A stretch of DNA of 64,000 nt from Arcicella gelida (GTDB lineage: Bacteria > Bacteroidota > Bacteroidia > Cytophagales > Spirosomataceae), in assembly GCF_034931025.1 (NCBI RefSeq), contig NZ_JAYGIL010000019.1, positions 75,446-139,445 of the forward strand, read 5' to 3'. How positions within the stretch are numbered: the first letter of the stretch is position 1; the number at the start of each line of letters is the position of its first letter. Positions 16,552-24,522 of this stretch are shown here, piece after piece. A program made the translations under genes and the position numbers. The notes beneath the pieces are model-generated. The model was not told the DNA's origin, did no database searches, and was given only the letters and a program-made list of their open reading frames with translations.

Positions 16552-17361
16552 TTATTGTAGCTTCATTGACGTTTTCGCTTTTAACTCGCCTGCAACATCA
16601 GGTCTGTAACATTTGACATACTTGTCAAAAGCTTCTTGTATAAATGAGGCAACCCAATATTGAGAATCTTCTTCCGGCGTCATGCCCATATCAAGATAAT
16701 CTACGTAGTCAGACGACATCATATAGTGGTCATTTAGATAGAACAGATAAGCGAAATGCTGAACAAAAATTGCAATAAAGTCATTTTGAAAGTGATTGAT
16801 AGCTTTTACTCTGCCTTCAAGTCGAGTTTGATTGTCATTAAGTAACAGGTTATGATAGAAATTATAATGGGTATGGTCGTTACATCTTTCTCTGATTTCT
16901 TTGTATAGCTTATCTTTTTGCAATAAGTCAGTTATTGGTTTGAGTTTATCCGAATCTTTAATATATTTTGAAATCACTCGATATTCTGGAATCCTTTCTT
17001 TACCACTACGCCAATTGTCAATATGTTCAACAATAAAATTGTCAATTGAAAAATGATCGTTCAAGTAAAGGTTTGTATAGATGTTAATGATTGTTGAGTC
17101 GTAATACTTTCTCAAAAGTGCGTAAGAATCATTCAGTCTGCCGCTATGCAAAGTATTTTTTATCGACTCTAAGGTCCCACTAATAGATGTGAAAACATAC
17201 GTATCAAGATTAACAATTGCTTTGGTACCTAGGCTAATAAACCCCATTGTCGTGTCTGAAAGTGCTTCATAAAAAGTAACAAGTTCCGTCAACTGTCCGA
17301 AAACAGGATGTTCTAAATATTCTTTTTGAAGATTGTGTTTTGGTAGAGAGTTTAAGTCCAT
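16552..17361 (-). CDS. Unknown helical protein, possibly HEPN-like
   Basis: A 269 aa cytosolic, mostly helical protein. I do not recognise the family. The region 'SYALLRKYYDSTIINIYTNLYL' (about 98-119) and 'RERCNDHTHYNFYHNLLLND' (about 158-177), with an R-x5-H pattern, resemble the helical layout and RNase motif of HEPN-type domains, but this is weak. No signal peptide. It is preceded (higher coordinates) by the 5' part of the composite intergenic repeat and followed by a full copy, so it sits as a unit between repeats. Confidence 0.4.
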   Translation of the reverse strand: MDLNSLPKHNLQKEYLEHPVFGQLTELVTFYEALSDTTMGFISLGTKAIVNLDTYVFTSISGTLESIKNTLHSGRLNDSYALLRKYYDSTIINIYTNLYLNDHFSIDNFIVEHIDNWRSGKERIPEYRVISKYIKDSDKLKPITDLLQKDKLYKEIRERCNDHTHYNFYHNLLLNDNQTRLEGRVKAINHFQNDFIAIFVQHFAYLFYLNDHYMMSSDYVDYLDMGMTPEEDSQYWVASFIQEAFDKYVKCYRPDVAGELKAKTSMKLQ

Positions 17362-17387
17362 TCGAATGTCGTTTTAGCCTGACCACT

Positions 17388-17428
17388 AACTCGCTAATAT
17401 GCGAAAGTTTTGTAGTGCTTTTTGTATT
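17388..17428. repeat. Composite intergenic repeat, partial copy (AACTCGCTAATATGCG end)
   Basis: Shares AACTCGCTAATATGCGAAAG and TTTTGTAGTGCTTTTTGTA with the full copies at 16356 and 25033, then diverges before the hairpin end. About 60 bp further on starts the 200-bp direct repeat described next. Confidence 0.8.
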
Positions 17429-17491
17429 TTTTTGTGTTGTCCTTATTTTTTGGTTGTACTATTGATGTCGTACTTCTGCATTGTCAAACCT

Positions 17492-17693
17492 AATTTCCAT
17501 TTTCCTAAAGTACCACTTTATTTTTTCTTCACAAACTCCTCCACATTTTCTCAAATAGAATAATAAAGCCTAATTACCCCCCAATTTTCTCCTAATTCTT
17601 TTGAAAAAATTTACCGCTTAATAAAAATACCTTTATCGTTGTCGGTTCTATTTTAAAAATCATTGATTTTAATTAGCTGAGGAATAGGCAGAG
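17492..17693. repeat. 200-bp direct repeat, copy 1
   Basis: Aligns almost colinearly with 27456-27658: both start AATTTCCATTTTCCTAAAGTA, share TTTTTTCTTCACAAACTCC and TAAAGCCTAATTA, and end AATTAGCTGAGRRATAGGCAG. The two copies bracket about 9.8 kb of accessory genes. A shorter third copy of the right end is at 28936. Confidence 0.85.
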
Positions 17694-17705
17694 TGATAAT
17701 GTTTT

Positions 17706-18395
17706 TTACGTCAAAGCAAATTCAACAGCAGCATTTGAATGCAGTAAAGTAGTATCAAAAATTGGGACTAAAACATCTGATTCTTGAATAAGTAAAGGTA
17801 ATTCTGTACAACCAAGTACAATTCCTTCTGCACCGCTACTTATTAAGTCTGATATAATTCTTAAATAGTGTTCTTTAGTTTTTTCTTTAAAAATTCCTTT
17901 TCCTAATTCGTCATAGATTGTATTATGTAGAAATTCTCTGTCATTTTCATTTGGAATTATAACTTCAATTCCTTGTTCAAACAGTTTTGATTTAAAAAAG
18001 TCAAGTTCCATTGTAAATTTTGTTCCCAATAAACCTACTTTTTTAAGTCCTTTTCTTTCTATTTCGTTGGCTGTTGCCGTGGCAATATGAATCACTGGAA
18101 GCCCTGTTTCTTTTTCAAGTCTGTCTGCAATTCGGTGCATCGTATTTGCACACAAAACTATTCCAGTTATACCACTTATTTTTAAATTATTGCAAGCTTC
18201 TAGCACTAATTGGAAAGTCATTTCCCAATTGTCTGTATTATTATATTTTTTGATGTCAGCATAATTAAACGAATAAATGACACATTGAGGAAATTCAAGT
18301 CCACCCAATTTCTCATTTACGCCTTGATTGATGAATTTATAATATTCAACGGTCGAAACCCAACTGAATCCGCCAATAAGTCCAAGTATTTGCAT
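17706..18395 (-). CDS. Aspartate/glutamate racemase family protein
   Basis: A 229 aa cofactor-independent racemase. The two catalytic cysteines sit in 'GIVLCANTMHRIADRLE' (Cys at about 82) and 'GIVLGCTELPLLI' (Cys at about 196), with an N-terminal 'MQILGLIGGFSWVSTVEYYKFIN'. The start at 18395 is preferred because the N-terminal 17-residue extension is not family-like. Members racemise Asp/Glu or related acidic amino acids, or act as promiscuous broad-substrate racemases. It lies downstream of a 42-bp repeat array, outside the cell-wall gene context where MurI is usually found. Confidence 0.85.
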   Translation of the reverse strand: MQILGLIGGFSWVSTVEYYKFINQGVNEKLGGLEFPQCVIYSFNYADIKKYNNTDNWEMTFQLVLEACNNLKISGITGIVLCANTMHRIADRLEKETGLPVIHIATATANEIERKGLKKVGLLGTKFTMELDFFKSKLFEQGIEVIIPNENDREFLHNTIYDELGKGIFKEKTKEHYLRIISDLISSGAEGIVLGCTELPLLIQESDVLVPIFDTTLLHSNAAVEFALT

Positions 18396-18657
18396 ATTAT
18401 TTATTTTTGATACGTTTCTACAAAATGAGCCATAACTCGTAAACATACGATTGTTTATGCCTTTTTCTAAAAATAAGTAATTGTTATAAATAAAGCTATT
18501 ATTTATTTTTTGGAATTATCAAACAACTCATTTTCAACGAATTAAATCTTAAAACCCTAAAAAATCTGTTTCTCAACAATACAAAATACGAAATATAAAA
18601 ATCACAGTCTAAACCACAAATACTTTATTAAGCGTTATTCTTATTTATTTTGGCGTT

Positions 18658-18971
18658 ATGTCACTTACATTTAGTGATAAGCCTTCTAAATCTTTATATA
18701 TGCCTCTTGCATTTAGTGATAAGGCACTTTAATCTTGATAATTGACATTTACATTTAGTAACATGCCATTTTAATCTTTATATATGTCTCTTGCATTTAG
18801 TGATAAGCCATTTTAATCTTTATATATACCACTTGCATTTAGTAACAAGCCATTTTAATCTTTATATATGCCACTTACATTTAGTGATAAGGCATTTTAA
18901 TCTTGATGTATGCCATTTGTATTTAGTGATAAGCCTTCTAAATCTTTATATATAGCATTTGCATTTAGTGA
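18658..18971. repeat. Tandem array of 42-bp units (array 3)
   Basis: Seven complete units plus a partial one, each exactly 42 bp, starting at 18658, 18700, 18742, 18784, 18826, 18868, 18910 and 18952. Consensus blocks: ATGCCACTTGCATTTAGTGA, then TAAGCCATTTTAATCTTTATAT. Units differ at scattered positions, so the array is old enough to have diverged but has kept length exactly. No stable inverted repeat within the unit. It lies between the racemase gene (262 bp away) and a small secreted-protein gene (177 bp away). Confidence 0.92.
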
Positions 18972-19147
18972 AATCTCAATTCTTTTTACAATGTTCTGAC
19001 TATTTTAATTCAACAGATGAATTTAAGTAAATATCAAATCATCATTCAAGACGTGCTAAATCATGTTTTAAGGCGTTTTCTGTTTTTTGAGGGGCAAACT
19101 TTGAGCCATCAATTCAACGAGGCGAAAACCTCTTAAACATTCAAAAA

Positions 19148-19408
19148 ATGAAAATGCAAATCAAATTACTTCTTTTTATTTGTTCGCTGTTAATCACTTT
19201 CATCGGACAAGCTCAAACAGAACCTTCTCGTGTAAGCTTTACTATCAAAAATCCTTCTCTCAAAAATATGCAGATTGGCTTTAGTAGTTACAATACGCAA
19301 CTACAAAAAATTACGGGTGGCTATGGTTATGGCTTAAATGCACTGGCTTCGCACGCTGTTAATTTACCATCAAATGGTAGCTGTACTTTCTGGTTCACTT
19401 ACAACTAA
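19148..19408 (+). CDS. Small secreted protein of unknown function
   Basis: An 86 aa protein with a clear signal peptide ('KLLLFICSLLITFIGQAQ', cleavage after about residue 22). The mature part of about 64 residues is polar with Gly/Tyr/Asn ('GGYGYGLNAL', 'SNGSCTFWFTYN') and a short beta-like pattern. A second ATG at 19154 is possible. No family recognised. It is the only gene on this strand in the immediate region and follows the 42-bp array, whose transcription, if any, could read into it. Confidence 0.55.
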   Translation: MKMQIKLLLFICSLLITFIGQAQTEPSRVSFTIKNPSLKNMQIGFSSYNTQLQKITGGYGYGLNALASHAVNLPSNGSCTFWFTYN

Positions 19409-19415
19409 TGCTTGG

Positions 19416-19967
19416 TTATTGTTGTAGCGTTTGTTTTAATTTACTTAAATGTAAAGCTCTTTTTATTCGTGGTCGATTGTATCGTTGGAGGAAAATTGGA
19501 TACAGATTTAGTAGGATATTTAATATTAGTAAGGACAACGATTGAAGAACTCCAAATTTGAAGGCAACGCAAACATTAAAGACAAAGACAATAAGCAAAA
19601 TAATAGTATGTCCTAATTCAGATTTCTTTGTCTGGTAGTATAAATTAGTCAAGGCACTGGTATTTTTTTCTATTGGGTTAGCTTTTCTTATTACTTTTTC
19701 CCAACCAACGATGACCAATAATTTTCTAAAAAAATTAACGCCAAGATACTCATATATTTTCCCTCTATGTTCCCATGCTTTTTCCTCATAGTAAGACGAT
19801 GTAAGTGGGCTTTTTAGGGTTTCGATAAATGTTGATACCAACGCCATCAATAAAAAGTTAAGAATCCAAGCGAATACAAAACTTTCCATTTTGTAGAAAT
19901 GAACCAGTGTATAAATTGAGCCAAGAGTGATAACAACTATTGCGATTAATAATAAATTCTTTTTCAT
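19416..19967 (-). CDS. Four-TM membrane protein resembling CrtO-type acyltransferases
   Basis: A 183 aa integral membrane protein with helices at about 4-22, 28-48, 115-136 and 140-162. The conserved-looking motifs 'EEKAWEHRGKIYEYLGVNFFRKLL' (about 61-84), 'TKKSELGHTI' and 'LLNLYPIFLQRYNRPRIKR' resemble the glycosyl-4,4'-diaponeurosporenoate acyltransferase (CrtO, PF18927) family, including a His in the third motif; this match is from memory. No carotenoid genes are nearby, so substrate is unknown. The stop lies 8 bp from that of the converging secreted-protein gene. Confidence 0.5.
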   Translation of the reverse strand: MKKNLLLIAIVVITLGSIYTLVHFYKMESFVFAWILNFLLMALVSTFIETLKSPLTSSYYEEKAWEHRGKIYEYLGVNFFRKLLVIVGWEKVIRKANPIEKNTSALTNLYYQTKKSELGHTIILLIVFVFNVCVAFKFGVLQSLSLLILNILLNLYPIFLQRYNRPRIKRALHLSKLKQTLQQ

Positions 19968-20075
19968 TTGTTTAGGGTCATGAGGTTTTGCTTAGATAAC
20001 CTTAATGGACAAACGCAAGTAACTGAAAATCTAAGACTTACATTATTTCGTTGGATTAGGCACAATTATTTTTTA

Positions 20076-20171
20076 TCAGGTTTTCCGTACTTTTTCAATT
20101 TTATCTAATGGCAAACCTGTTAATTCTGCAATAGTCGGATTGTCAAAATCTTTTAAAATCAGTTTTTCAGC
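20076..20171 (-). pseudogene. C-terminal fragment resembling an Rpn-type nuclease tail
   Basis: Reading the minus strand gives about 31 codons, 'AEKLILKDFDNPTIAELTGLPLDKIEKVRKT', ended by TGA at 20076 and preceded by an in-frame stop at 20174. The 'IAELTGL...IEKVRK' helix-turn-helix-like ending matches the style of the C-terminus of Rpn/PD-(D/E)XK transposase-like proteins, such as the intact one at 39897 ('ISKSFGISVQKIEEIMKKL'). Interpreted as a decayed remnant. Confidence 0.4.
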
Positions 20172-20214
20172 TTACTAATCCAATTTGATAAAACAAAATC
20201 TCGAAAATATAATA

Positions 20215-20249
20215 AAAACGCTTGATAAGTACATCCTATCAAGCGTTTT
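20215..20249 (-). terminator. rtcB terminator
   Basis: AAAACGCTTGATA (20215-20227) and TATCAAGCGTTTT (20237-20249) form a 13-bp stem with a 9-nt loop immediately 3' of the rtcB stop codon; a T-run follows on the minus strand. Confidence 0.75.
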
Positions 20250-20250
20250 A

Positions 20251-21789
20251 TTAATCTTCAGCTTTTTCTCGTCCATCTGCCATTCTTACGATTTTAGGCG
20301 AAAATTTCGCTAACACTTTTATCAATTCTTCCTGAGCAGCCATTATTTTATTGATGTCTTTGTAGGCTTGTGGGGCTTCGTCTAAATCTGCTCCAATCAA
20401 CTGTACTCCTGCCTTTTCAAGTGCTTCTTTTAAATCACTTTTGCTAATCATTCCCAAAGCTTTGGTTCTCGACATTTTTCTTCCTGCACCGTGCGAAGCA
20501 GAATTAATGCCTTCATCAATTCCTTTTCCACGAATCACAAAACCCGGCTGGGTCATCGAAGCAGGAATAATGCCTAAATCGTTTGCTCCTGCTGGTGTTG
20601 CACCTTTTCTATGCACCATGATTTCTGTACCATCTGCCAATTGTTCTTTCCAAGCAAAATTATGGTGGTTTTCAATGCGTTTCAATGGATTTTGATTCAT
20701 CGCTCTGGCAATTTTATTATGAATTTCATGATGATTCGCCGAGGCATAATCACCTGCTAAATTCATTGCCAACCAGTACTCTTGTCCTTCGTCGGTATTC
20801 ATATCCAACCAAGCCAAATGTTTGGCTTCTTTTGGCAAACGAGTTTTATTCATGGCAATTTTTGAATAATGATTCGCAATATTGCCTCCCAAACCCCTTG
20901 AACCAGAATGCGAAAGCAAGGTTAAGTATGAACCTTTAGGCAGATTCATTAAATCGTCCTCTGCCAAAATTTCTAAAATACCCCATTCAACAAAATGATT
21001 TCCTGTACCAGAAGTACCCAATTGACGGTAAGCTTTGTCTTTCAAATCACGAGTAATTTTTATTGCTCCCCATTCCGAACGGTCGAATAATGAATCATCA
21101 AATTTCTTCCCAGACTCCGCTCCCATTCCGAAAAAAGTATTTTCGGTAAGTACTTTTTTCAACAATTTATCTTCTTTTTGAATCATATTGGCTGGCAAAT
21201 CGAAGATACTCATACACATTCGGCAAGCAATATCAACCCCAACTGCATAAGGAATAATGGTGTTGGCGGTTGTCGCCAATACGCCACCAATAGGCAAACC
21301 ATAGCCTTGATGAGCATCGGGCATCAAGGCTCCTGCTACCGAAATGGGTAATTTCATGGCAGTTTGCATTTGGTTTAATGCTCCTTGTTCAATTTGATTC
21401 GCTCCATAAATTTTATAATTCAAAGCTTCTTCTCTTAAATCTACGTCAACATTTGCTTGGCGACCAACTTTTTTAATTTCAAAAACAGGTTTGGCATTTT
21501 CGGCTTCTACCAAAGCTTTTCCATAGTCCGACAATACGATTTCTTGACCTATTTCCTTTAGATGTTTGGTGTAAAGGGCAAGATTTGTTAATTTATTTTT
21601 AGAAAAAGCGTACTTTTTAGGGGAATCTATCATTTGGGCAAACATCAAAATCACCTGATTTTTGGGATAAACCCCATGACCAATCAGACCATTGGCTACT
21701 CTTGAAAATTTGGCTAAAGCCTCCTCCGTTTCCACGCCCAAAGCTTTTAATTCTTCTTGGACGATGGTTTCTTCTTGTAAAATGTTCAT
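20251..21789 (-). CDS. rtcB: RNA-splicing ligase RtcB family protein
   Basis: A 512 aa Mn/GTP-dependent 3'-phosphate RNA ligase. It joins 2',3'-cyclic-phosphate or 3'-phosphate ends to 5'-OH ends in RNA repair. Signatures: 'MPDAHQGYGLPIGGV' (156-170), 'AVGVDIACRM' (182-191; the metal-ligand Cys is kept although the surrounding is ACR rather than the common GCG), 'LGTSGTGNHFVEWG', 'LSHSGSRGLG' and 'SHGAGRKMSR' containing the guanylylated His. The first about 100 residues are an N-terminal extension compared with short RtcBs. A WYL regulator is divergently transcribed 352 bp away and is the likely controller. Confidence 0.93.
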   Translation of the reverse strand: MNILQEETIVQEELKALGVETEEALAKFSRVANGLIGHGVYPKNQVILMFAQMIDSPKKYAFSKNKLTNLALYTKHLKEIGQEIVLSDYGKALVEAENAKPVFEIKKVGRQANVDVDLREEALNYKIYGANQIEQGALNQMQTAMKLPISVAGALMPDAHQGYGLPIGGVLATTANTIIPYAVGVDIACRMCMSIFDLPANMIQKEDKLLKKVLTENTFFGMGAESGKKFDDSLFDRSEWGAIKITRDLKDKAYRQLGTSGTGNHFVEWGILEILAEDDLMNLPKGSYLTLLSHSGSRGLGGNIANHYSKIAMNKTRLPKEAKHLAWLDMNTDEGQEYWLAMNLAGDYASANHHEIHNKIARAMNQNPLKRIENHHNFAWKEQLADGTEIMVHRKGATPAGANDLGIIPASMTQPGFVIRGKGIDEGINSASHGAGRKMSRTKALGMISKSDLKEALEKAGVQLIGADLDEAPQAYKDINKIMAAQEELIKVLAKFSPKIVRMADGREKAED

Positions 21790-22141
21790 TGGTTTTAATT
21801 ACTTTTTAATAAGTGATTTTAAAAGTTTACAAACGAGTTTATATCATTAAACAAATAATTTACTTCTCTTTAATTTACTCCCCAAAGTTGCAAACCCACA
21901 ACGCAGTCTTTTTGCGTAGTAAAAATTATTTTCTATTTTTAGTGAAATATTTTAAAAATCACAATTCAAAACTCATCCTTTAATAAGAATTGTCAACTTA
22001 TTGATTTAGGGTTTCAGATTTTTAAAAAACGTTTTTTAAAAATACTTTATCCTATTTCCCGAAATCAGAAATTACAAATCTGAATTAATTAAATCTTTCG
22101 TACAGCATAATTCAAAACTCATAATTCATAACTAATTCGAT
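21790..22141. promoter_or_regulatory. Divergent control region of rtcB and the WYL regulator
   Basis: 352 bp, strongly AT-rich, containing both start regions. An ACGCAG-tcttt-TTGCGT imperfect inverted repeat lies at about 21910-21926, and TTTTTAAAAAACGTTTTTTAAAAA at about 22019-22043 forms an A/T-rich palindrome around ACGT. Either could be an operator; no clean TAnnTTTG box was found. Confidence 0.4.
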
Positions 22142-23152
22142 ATGCCTGCCAATAGAAATGCCTTGATTCGCTACAAAACCATTGATACTTGTTTACAGAA
22201 CCGCCATCGAAAATGGACTTTGGAAGACTTGATAGAAAGTGTTTCGGAAGCTCTTTATGAATATGAAGGAATCCACAAAGGCATCAGTAAAAGAAGTATT
22301 CAGGCTGATATACAAATGATGAGAAGTGAAAAATTGGGTTATGAAGCGCCGATTGTTGTAATCGACAAAAAATATTATACTTATGAAGACCCCAATTTTA
22401 GTATTACCAAAACGCCTTTGACCAGTGCAGACGTTTCCAGAATGAACGAAGCACTTGATATGTTGAAGCAGTTCAAAGGTTTTTCTCACTTCAATCAGCT
22501 CAGTGAAGTAATCAATAAATTAGAAGAACATATTTACAGTAATAAAGAAAAACGTAATTCTGTAATTGATTTCGAAAAAAACGAAAACCTGAAAGGACTT
22601 GAATACTTGGATGATATTTACCAATCTATCCTTCAGAAAAAAGCGATATTTCTGAATTATCAGTCGTTCAAAGCCCGAAAAGCCAATCAATTTTACTTTC
22701 ATGTTTGGTGGCTCAAAGAATTTAAAAACCGATGGTTTGCCGTAGGAGTACGACATAAACATGATATAATTACCACTTTGGCATTAGACAGAATCTTAGA
22801 TTTGAAAATTGATGCAGACGCTCCCTACATCGAAAATCTAAAGTATAGTCCAGAATTGTATTATTATCATGTGATAGGTGCAACAGTAAGCCATAATATG
22901 CGGGCAAGTAAAGTAAGAATCAAAGTCAGTAATTTGCACGCTCCCTACATAGAAACCAAACCTTTGCATCATTCGCAACAAGTGGTAGAAAGAAGTAATA
23001 CAGGAATTATCATTGAAATTAAAGTGCAATTAAACTTTGAGCTTGAGAAGGAATTACTCGGTTTTGGCGAAGGTTTAGAAGTATTAGAACCACCAGCTTT
23101 AAGAAAAATTATCCAGAAAAGATTGGCTTTGGCAAATGAGCAGTATCGGTAG
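22142..23152 (+). CDS. WYL-domain transcriptional regulator
   Basis: A 336 aa regulator. The N-terminal winged helix spans about residues 5-75 ('RNALIRYKTIDTCLQNRHRKWTLEDLIESVSEAL', then 'KGISKRSIQADIQMMR'). The WYL domain follows at about 150-250 ('KKAIFLNYQSFKARKANQFYFHVWWLKEFKNRWFAVGV'), then a WCX-like C-terminal extension (about 255-336). WYL domains sense nucleic acids or nucleotides in several regulators of DNA/RNA stress. Divergent placement from rtcB suggests it senses broken RNA ends or a related ligand and controls rtcB; this is inference. Confidence 0.88.
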   Translation: MPANRNALIRYKTIDTCLQNRHRKWTLEDLIESVSEALYEYEGIHKGISKRSIQADIQMMRSEKLGYEAPIVVIDKKYYTYEDPNFSITKTPLTSADVSRMNEALDMLKQFKGFSHFNQLSEVINKLEEHIYSNKEKRNSVIDFEKNENLKGLEYLDDIYQSILQKKAIFLNYQSFKARKANQFYFHVWWLKEFKNRWFAVGVRHKHDIITTLALDRILDLKIDADAPYIENLKYSPELYYYHVIGATVSHNMRASKVRIKVSNLHAPYIETKPLHHSQQVVERSNTGIIIEIKVQLNFELEKELLGFGEGLEVLEPPALRKIIQKRLALANEQYR

Positions 23153-23176
23153 AAACAAATTCATTGAATGTTTATG

Positions 23177-23208
23177 ACTGATGGCATAAGTTCATTCAAG
23201 CCATCAGT
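23177..23208. terminator. Hairpin between convergent genes, weak relative of the ATGGCATGACT palindromes
   Basis: ACTGATGG at 23177 pairs with CCATCAGT at 23201-23208 (8-bp outer stem); the interior is only partly paired. It separates the WYL gene from the converging small gene at 23218. Confidence 0.5.
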
Positions 23209-23217
23209 AAGTTTTAT

Positions 23218-23490
23218 TTAAAACTGTTTGTTCATATTATGGTATTCAATCTTACTCATGTATGGGAAGTAAGGCAAAGACTCGATTAGTTCCTTTGTCT
23301 TTGACTCATCAACATTTTGGAAAATTAAAACTGCCTCTTTTTTGGAAACTGAAATAAAAAAGCTCTCTAAAATATTTTCTTGTTTCCATTGATTAACAAA
23401 TTCCATTTCTTTTTTAGGTAAATCAGGAGTTGATTTTATGGTATCAATTCCGCTATCAGAAAGAGTAATTAACACTAAGATTCTGTTCAT
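23218..23490 (-). CDS. Small muconolactone-isomerase-like / dimeric alpha-beta barrel protein
   Basis: A 90 aa protein predicted to form a ferredoxin-like alpha-beta barrel. The ending 'ELIESLPYFPYMSKIEYHNM' is close to the 'xLPLFPYM' motif of muconolactone delta-isomerase-like proteins, and the N-terminus 'MNRILVLITLSDSG' is a typical first strand. Function unknown. Next to it is the fragment of an HxlR regulator, a family that often controls such small redox or aromatic-compound genes, so this may be a relic of a larger locus. Confidence 0.5.
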   Translation of the reverse strand: MNRILVLITLSDSGIDTIKSTPDLPKKEMEFVNQWKQENILESFFISVSKKEAVLIFQNVDESKTKELIESLPYFPYMSKIEYHNMNKQF

Positions 23491-23629
23491 ATTCTTTTAT
23501 TTAAGGTTGATAAGCAAATTTATCACTAATTTCTACACCTTCACAAAGGATGGTCGAACATATCAAGCAAACAGCTAATTTTTATGGTAATGCCTTATGT
23601 ATTAGACTTTTATCTGTTCTACAAATCGA

Positions 23630-23773
23630 CTATGCACCATTGAAAGTAATTTTTCTGTGTTCCAAACCCCATTCCACCATTGAATCCAGAACACTTTTGA
23701 TATTTCTACCTGATTGAGTGAACTCATATTCAATCACAACTGGAATGCTATCGTGTACTGTTCTTTTTACAAT
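23630..23773 (-). pseudogene. C-terminal fragment of an HxlR-family transcriptional regulator
   Basis: The minus strand encodes, up to TAG at 23630, 'VKRTVHDSIPVVIEYEFTQS' followed by 'GRNIKSVLDSMVEWG', the unmistakable wing-to-C-terminal helix of HxlR regulators (R-x-V-x5-P-x-x-V-E-Y-x-L-T-x-x-G). The DNA-recognition N-terminal half is missing: upstream, the frame runs into three 14-bp tandem copies of GTCTTGGCGACCCC (23781-23822) and then unrelated sequence. A truncated, non-functional gene. Confidence 0.75.
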
Positions 23774-23780
23774 GTTGTTG

Positions 23781-23822
23781 GTCTTGGCGACCCCGTCTTG
23801 GCGACCCCATCTTGGCGACCCT
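23781..23822. repeat. Three tandem 14-bp GC-rich repeats
   Basis: GTCTTGGCGACCCC is repeated three times in a row with small changes in the last copy. It sits exactly at the truncation point of the HxlR fragment and is markedly more GC-rich than its surroundings. Confidence 0.85.
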
Positions 23823-23865
23823 GTGAAAACAATTACAACGAAAAGCTCTTGTTGTGCTTTTGGCT

Positions 23866-24372
23866 TTATTTGTGTTTGTTGGCAATATTTTCTAAAAATT
23901 TAATCGGGTCATTCAAAAAGCTATAGGCATTAGAATTCCGAATACTTATTTTTATTTCTTCAAAGTCTGGTTTCATAAGTTTTCCTTTTATGTCGAAGAA
24001 TAACCATTCATTTTCTTTTCCTAATTCTATCATATTTTTCAAAAACATTAAATTTTGTTCTCTTAAATCTGCACGAAAGGAAAACTCTTTGATTGTTAAT
24101 GATTTTTCATCCAAAAAAATTGAGGCATCATTGTCAACTTCGTCAGTGTAGGTTTTCCAATTAATACTTGTTTTATCATTACCCCAGTTTGCTCTTTTAA
24201 TAATTAGATCTATTTTTGAAACAATATCGTCCACATTAATATCGACATCTTTCCAATACGTTTCAGCATCAGATTCAAAATATCCAGTTTCTGTACTAAC
24301 ATCTATTTTATTAATTGAATCGTCAACTCCTTGTTTTGGAATAACCCCTAAATAATATTGATAAACTGCCAT
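23866..24372 (-). CDS. Unknown acidic protein, immunity-protein-like
   Basis: A 168 aa soluble acidic protein beginning 'AVYQYYLGVIPKQGVDDSI', with a mid-region 'ETYWKDVDINVDDIVSKIDLIIKRANWGNDKTSINWKTY' and C-terminal 'SFRADLREQNLMFLKNMIELGKENEWLFFDIKGK', a mixed alpha/beta pattern like many polymorphic-toxin immunity proteins. The family is not recognised by name. An upstream in-frame start at 24417 exists, but those 15 codons come from the start of the intergenic repeat, so the ATG at 24372 is chosen. The next gene upstream is a SUKH immunity-like protein. Confidence 0.5.
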   Translation of the reverse strand: MAVYQYYLGVIPKQGVDDSINKIDVSTETGYFESDAETYWKDVDINVDDIVSKIDLIIKRANWGNDKTSINWKTYTDEVDNDASIFLDEKSLTIKEFSFRADLREQNLMFLKNMIELGKENEWLFFDIKGKLMKPDFEEIKISIRNSNAYSFLNDPIKFLENIANKHK

Positions 24373-24400
24373 TTTGTTTCGTTTTGTTAATCTGACGCAC

Positions 24401-24491
24401 AACTCGTTAATAAGCAAAAGCTTTGTAGTACTTTCTGAATTATTCCCAAACTAACTTTAGGATATGGTTTAGATAATTGGTGCGTTGCTTA
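24401..24491. repeat. Composite intergenic repeat, partial copy
   Basis: Starts AACTCGTTAATAAGCAAAAG, includes TTTGTAGTACTTTCTGAATT and AGATAATTGGTGCGTTGCTT, but lacks the GTTGTTGGTG hairpin end. Separates the immunity-like gene from the SUKH gene. Confidence 0.82.
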
Positions 24492-24522
24492 TTTTTTGCC
24501 TTTCTATCAATAACTCATTTTA

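Noticed and set aside
23866..24417. Longer start (24417) for the immunity-like protein
   Set aside because: The extra 15 codons are translated from the beginning of the composite intergenic repeat, so the ATG at 24372 is preferred.
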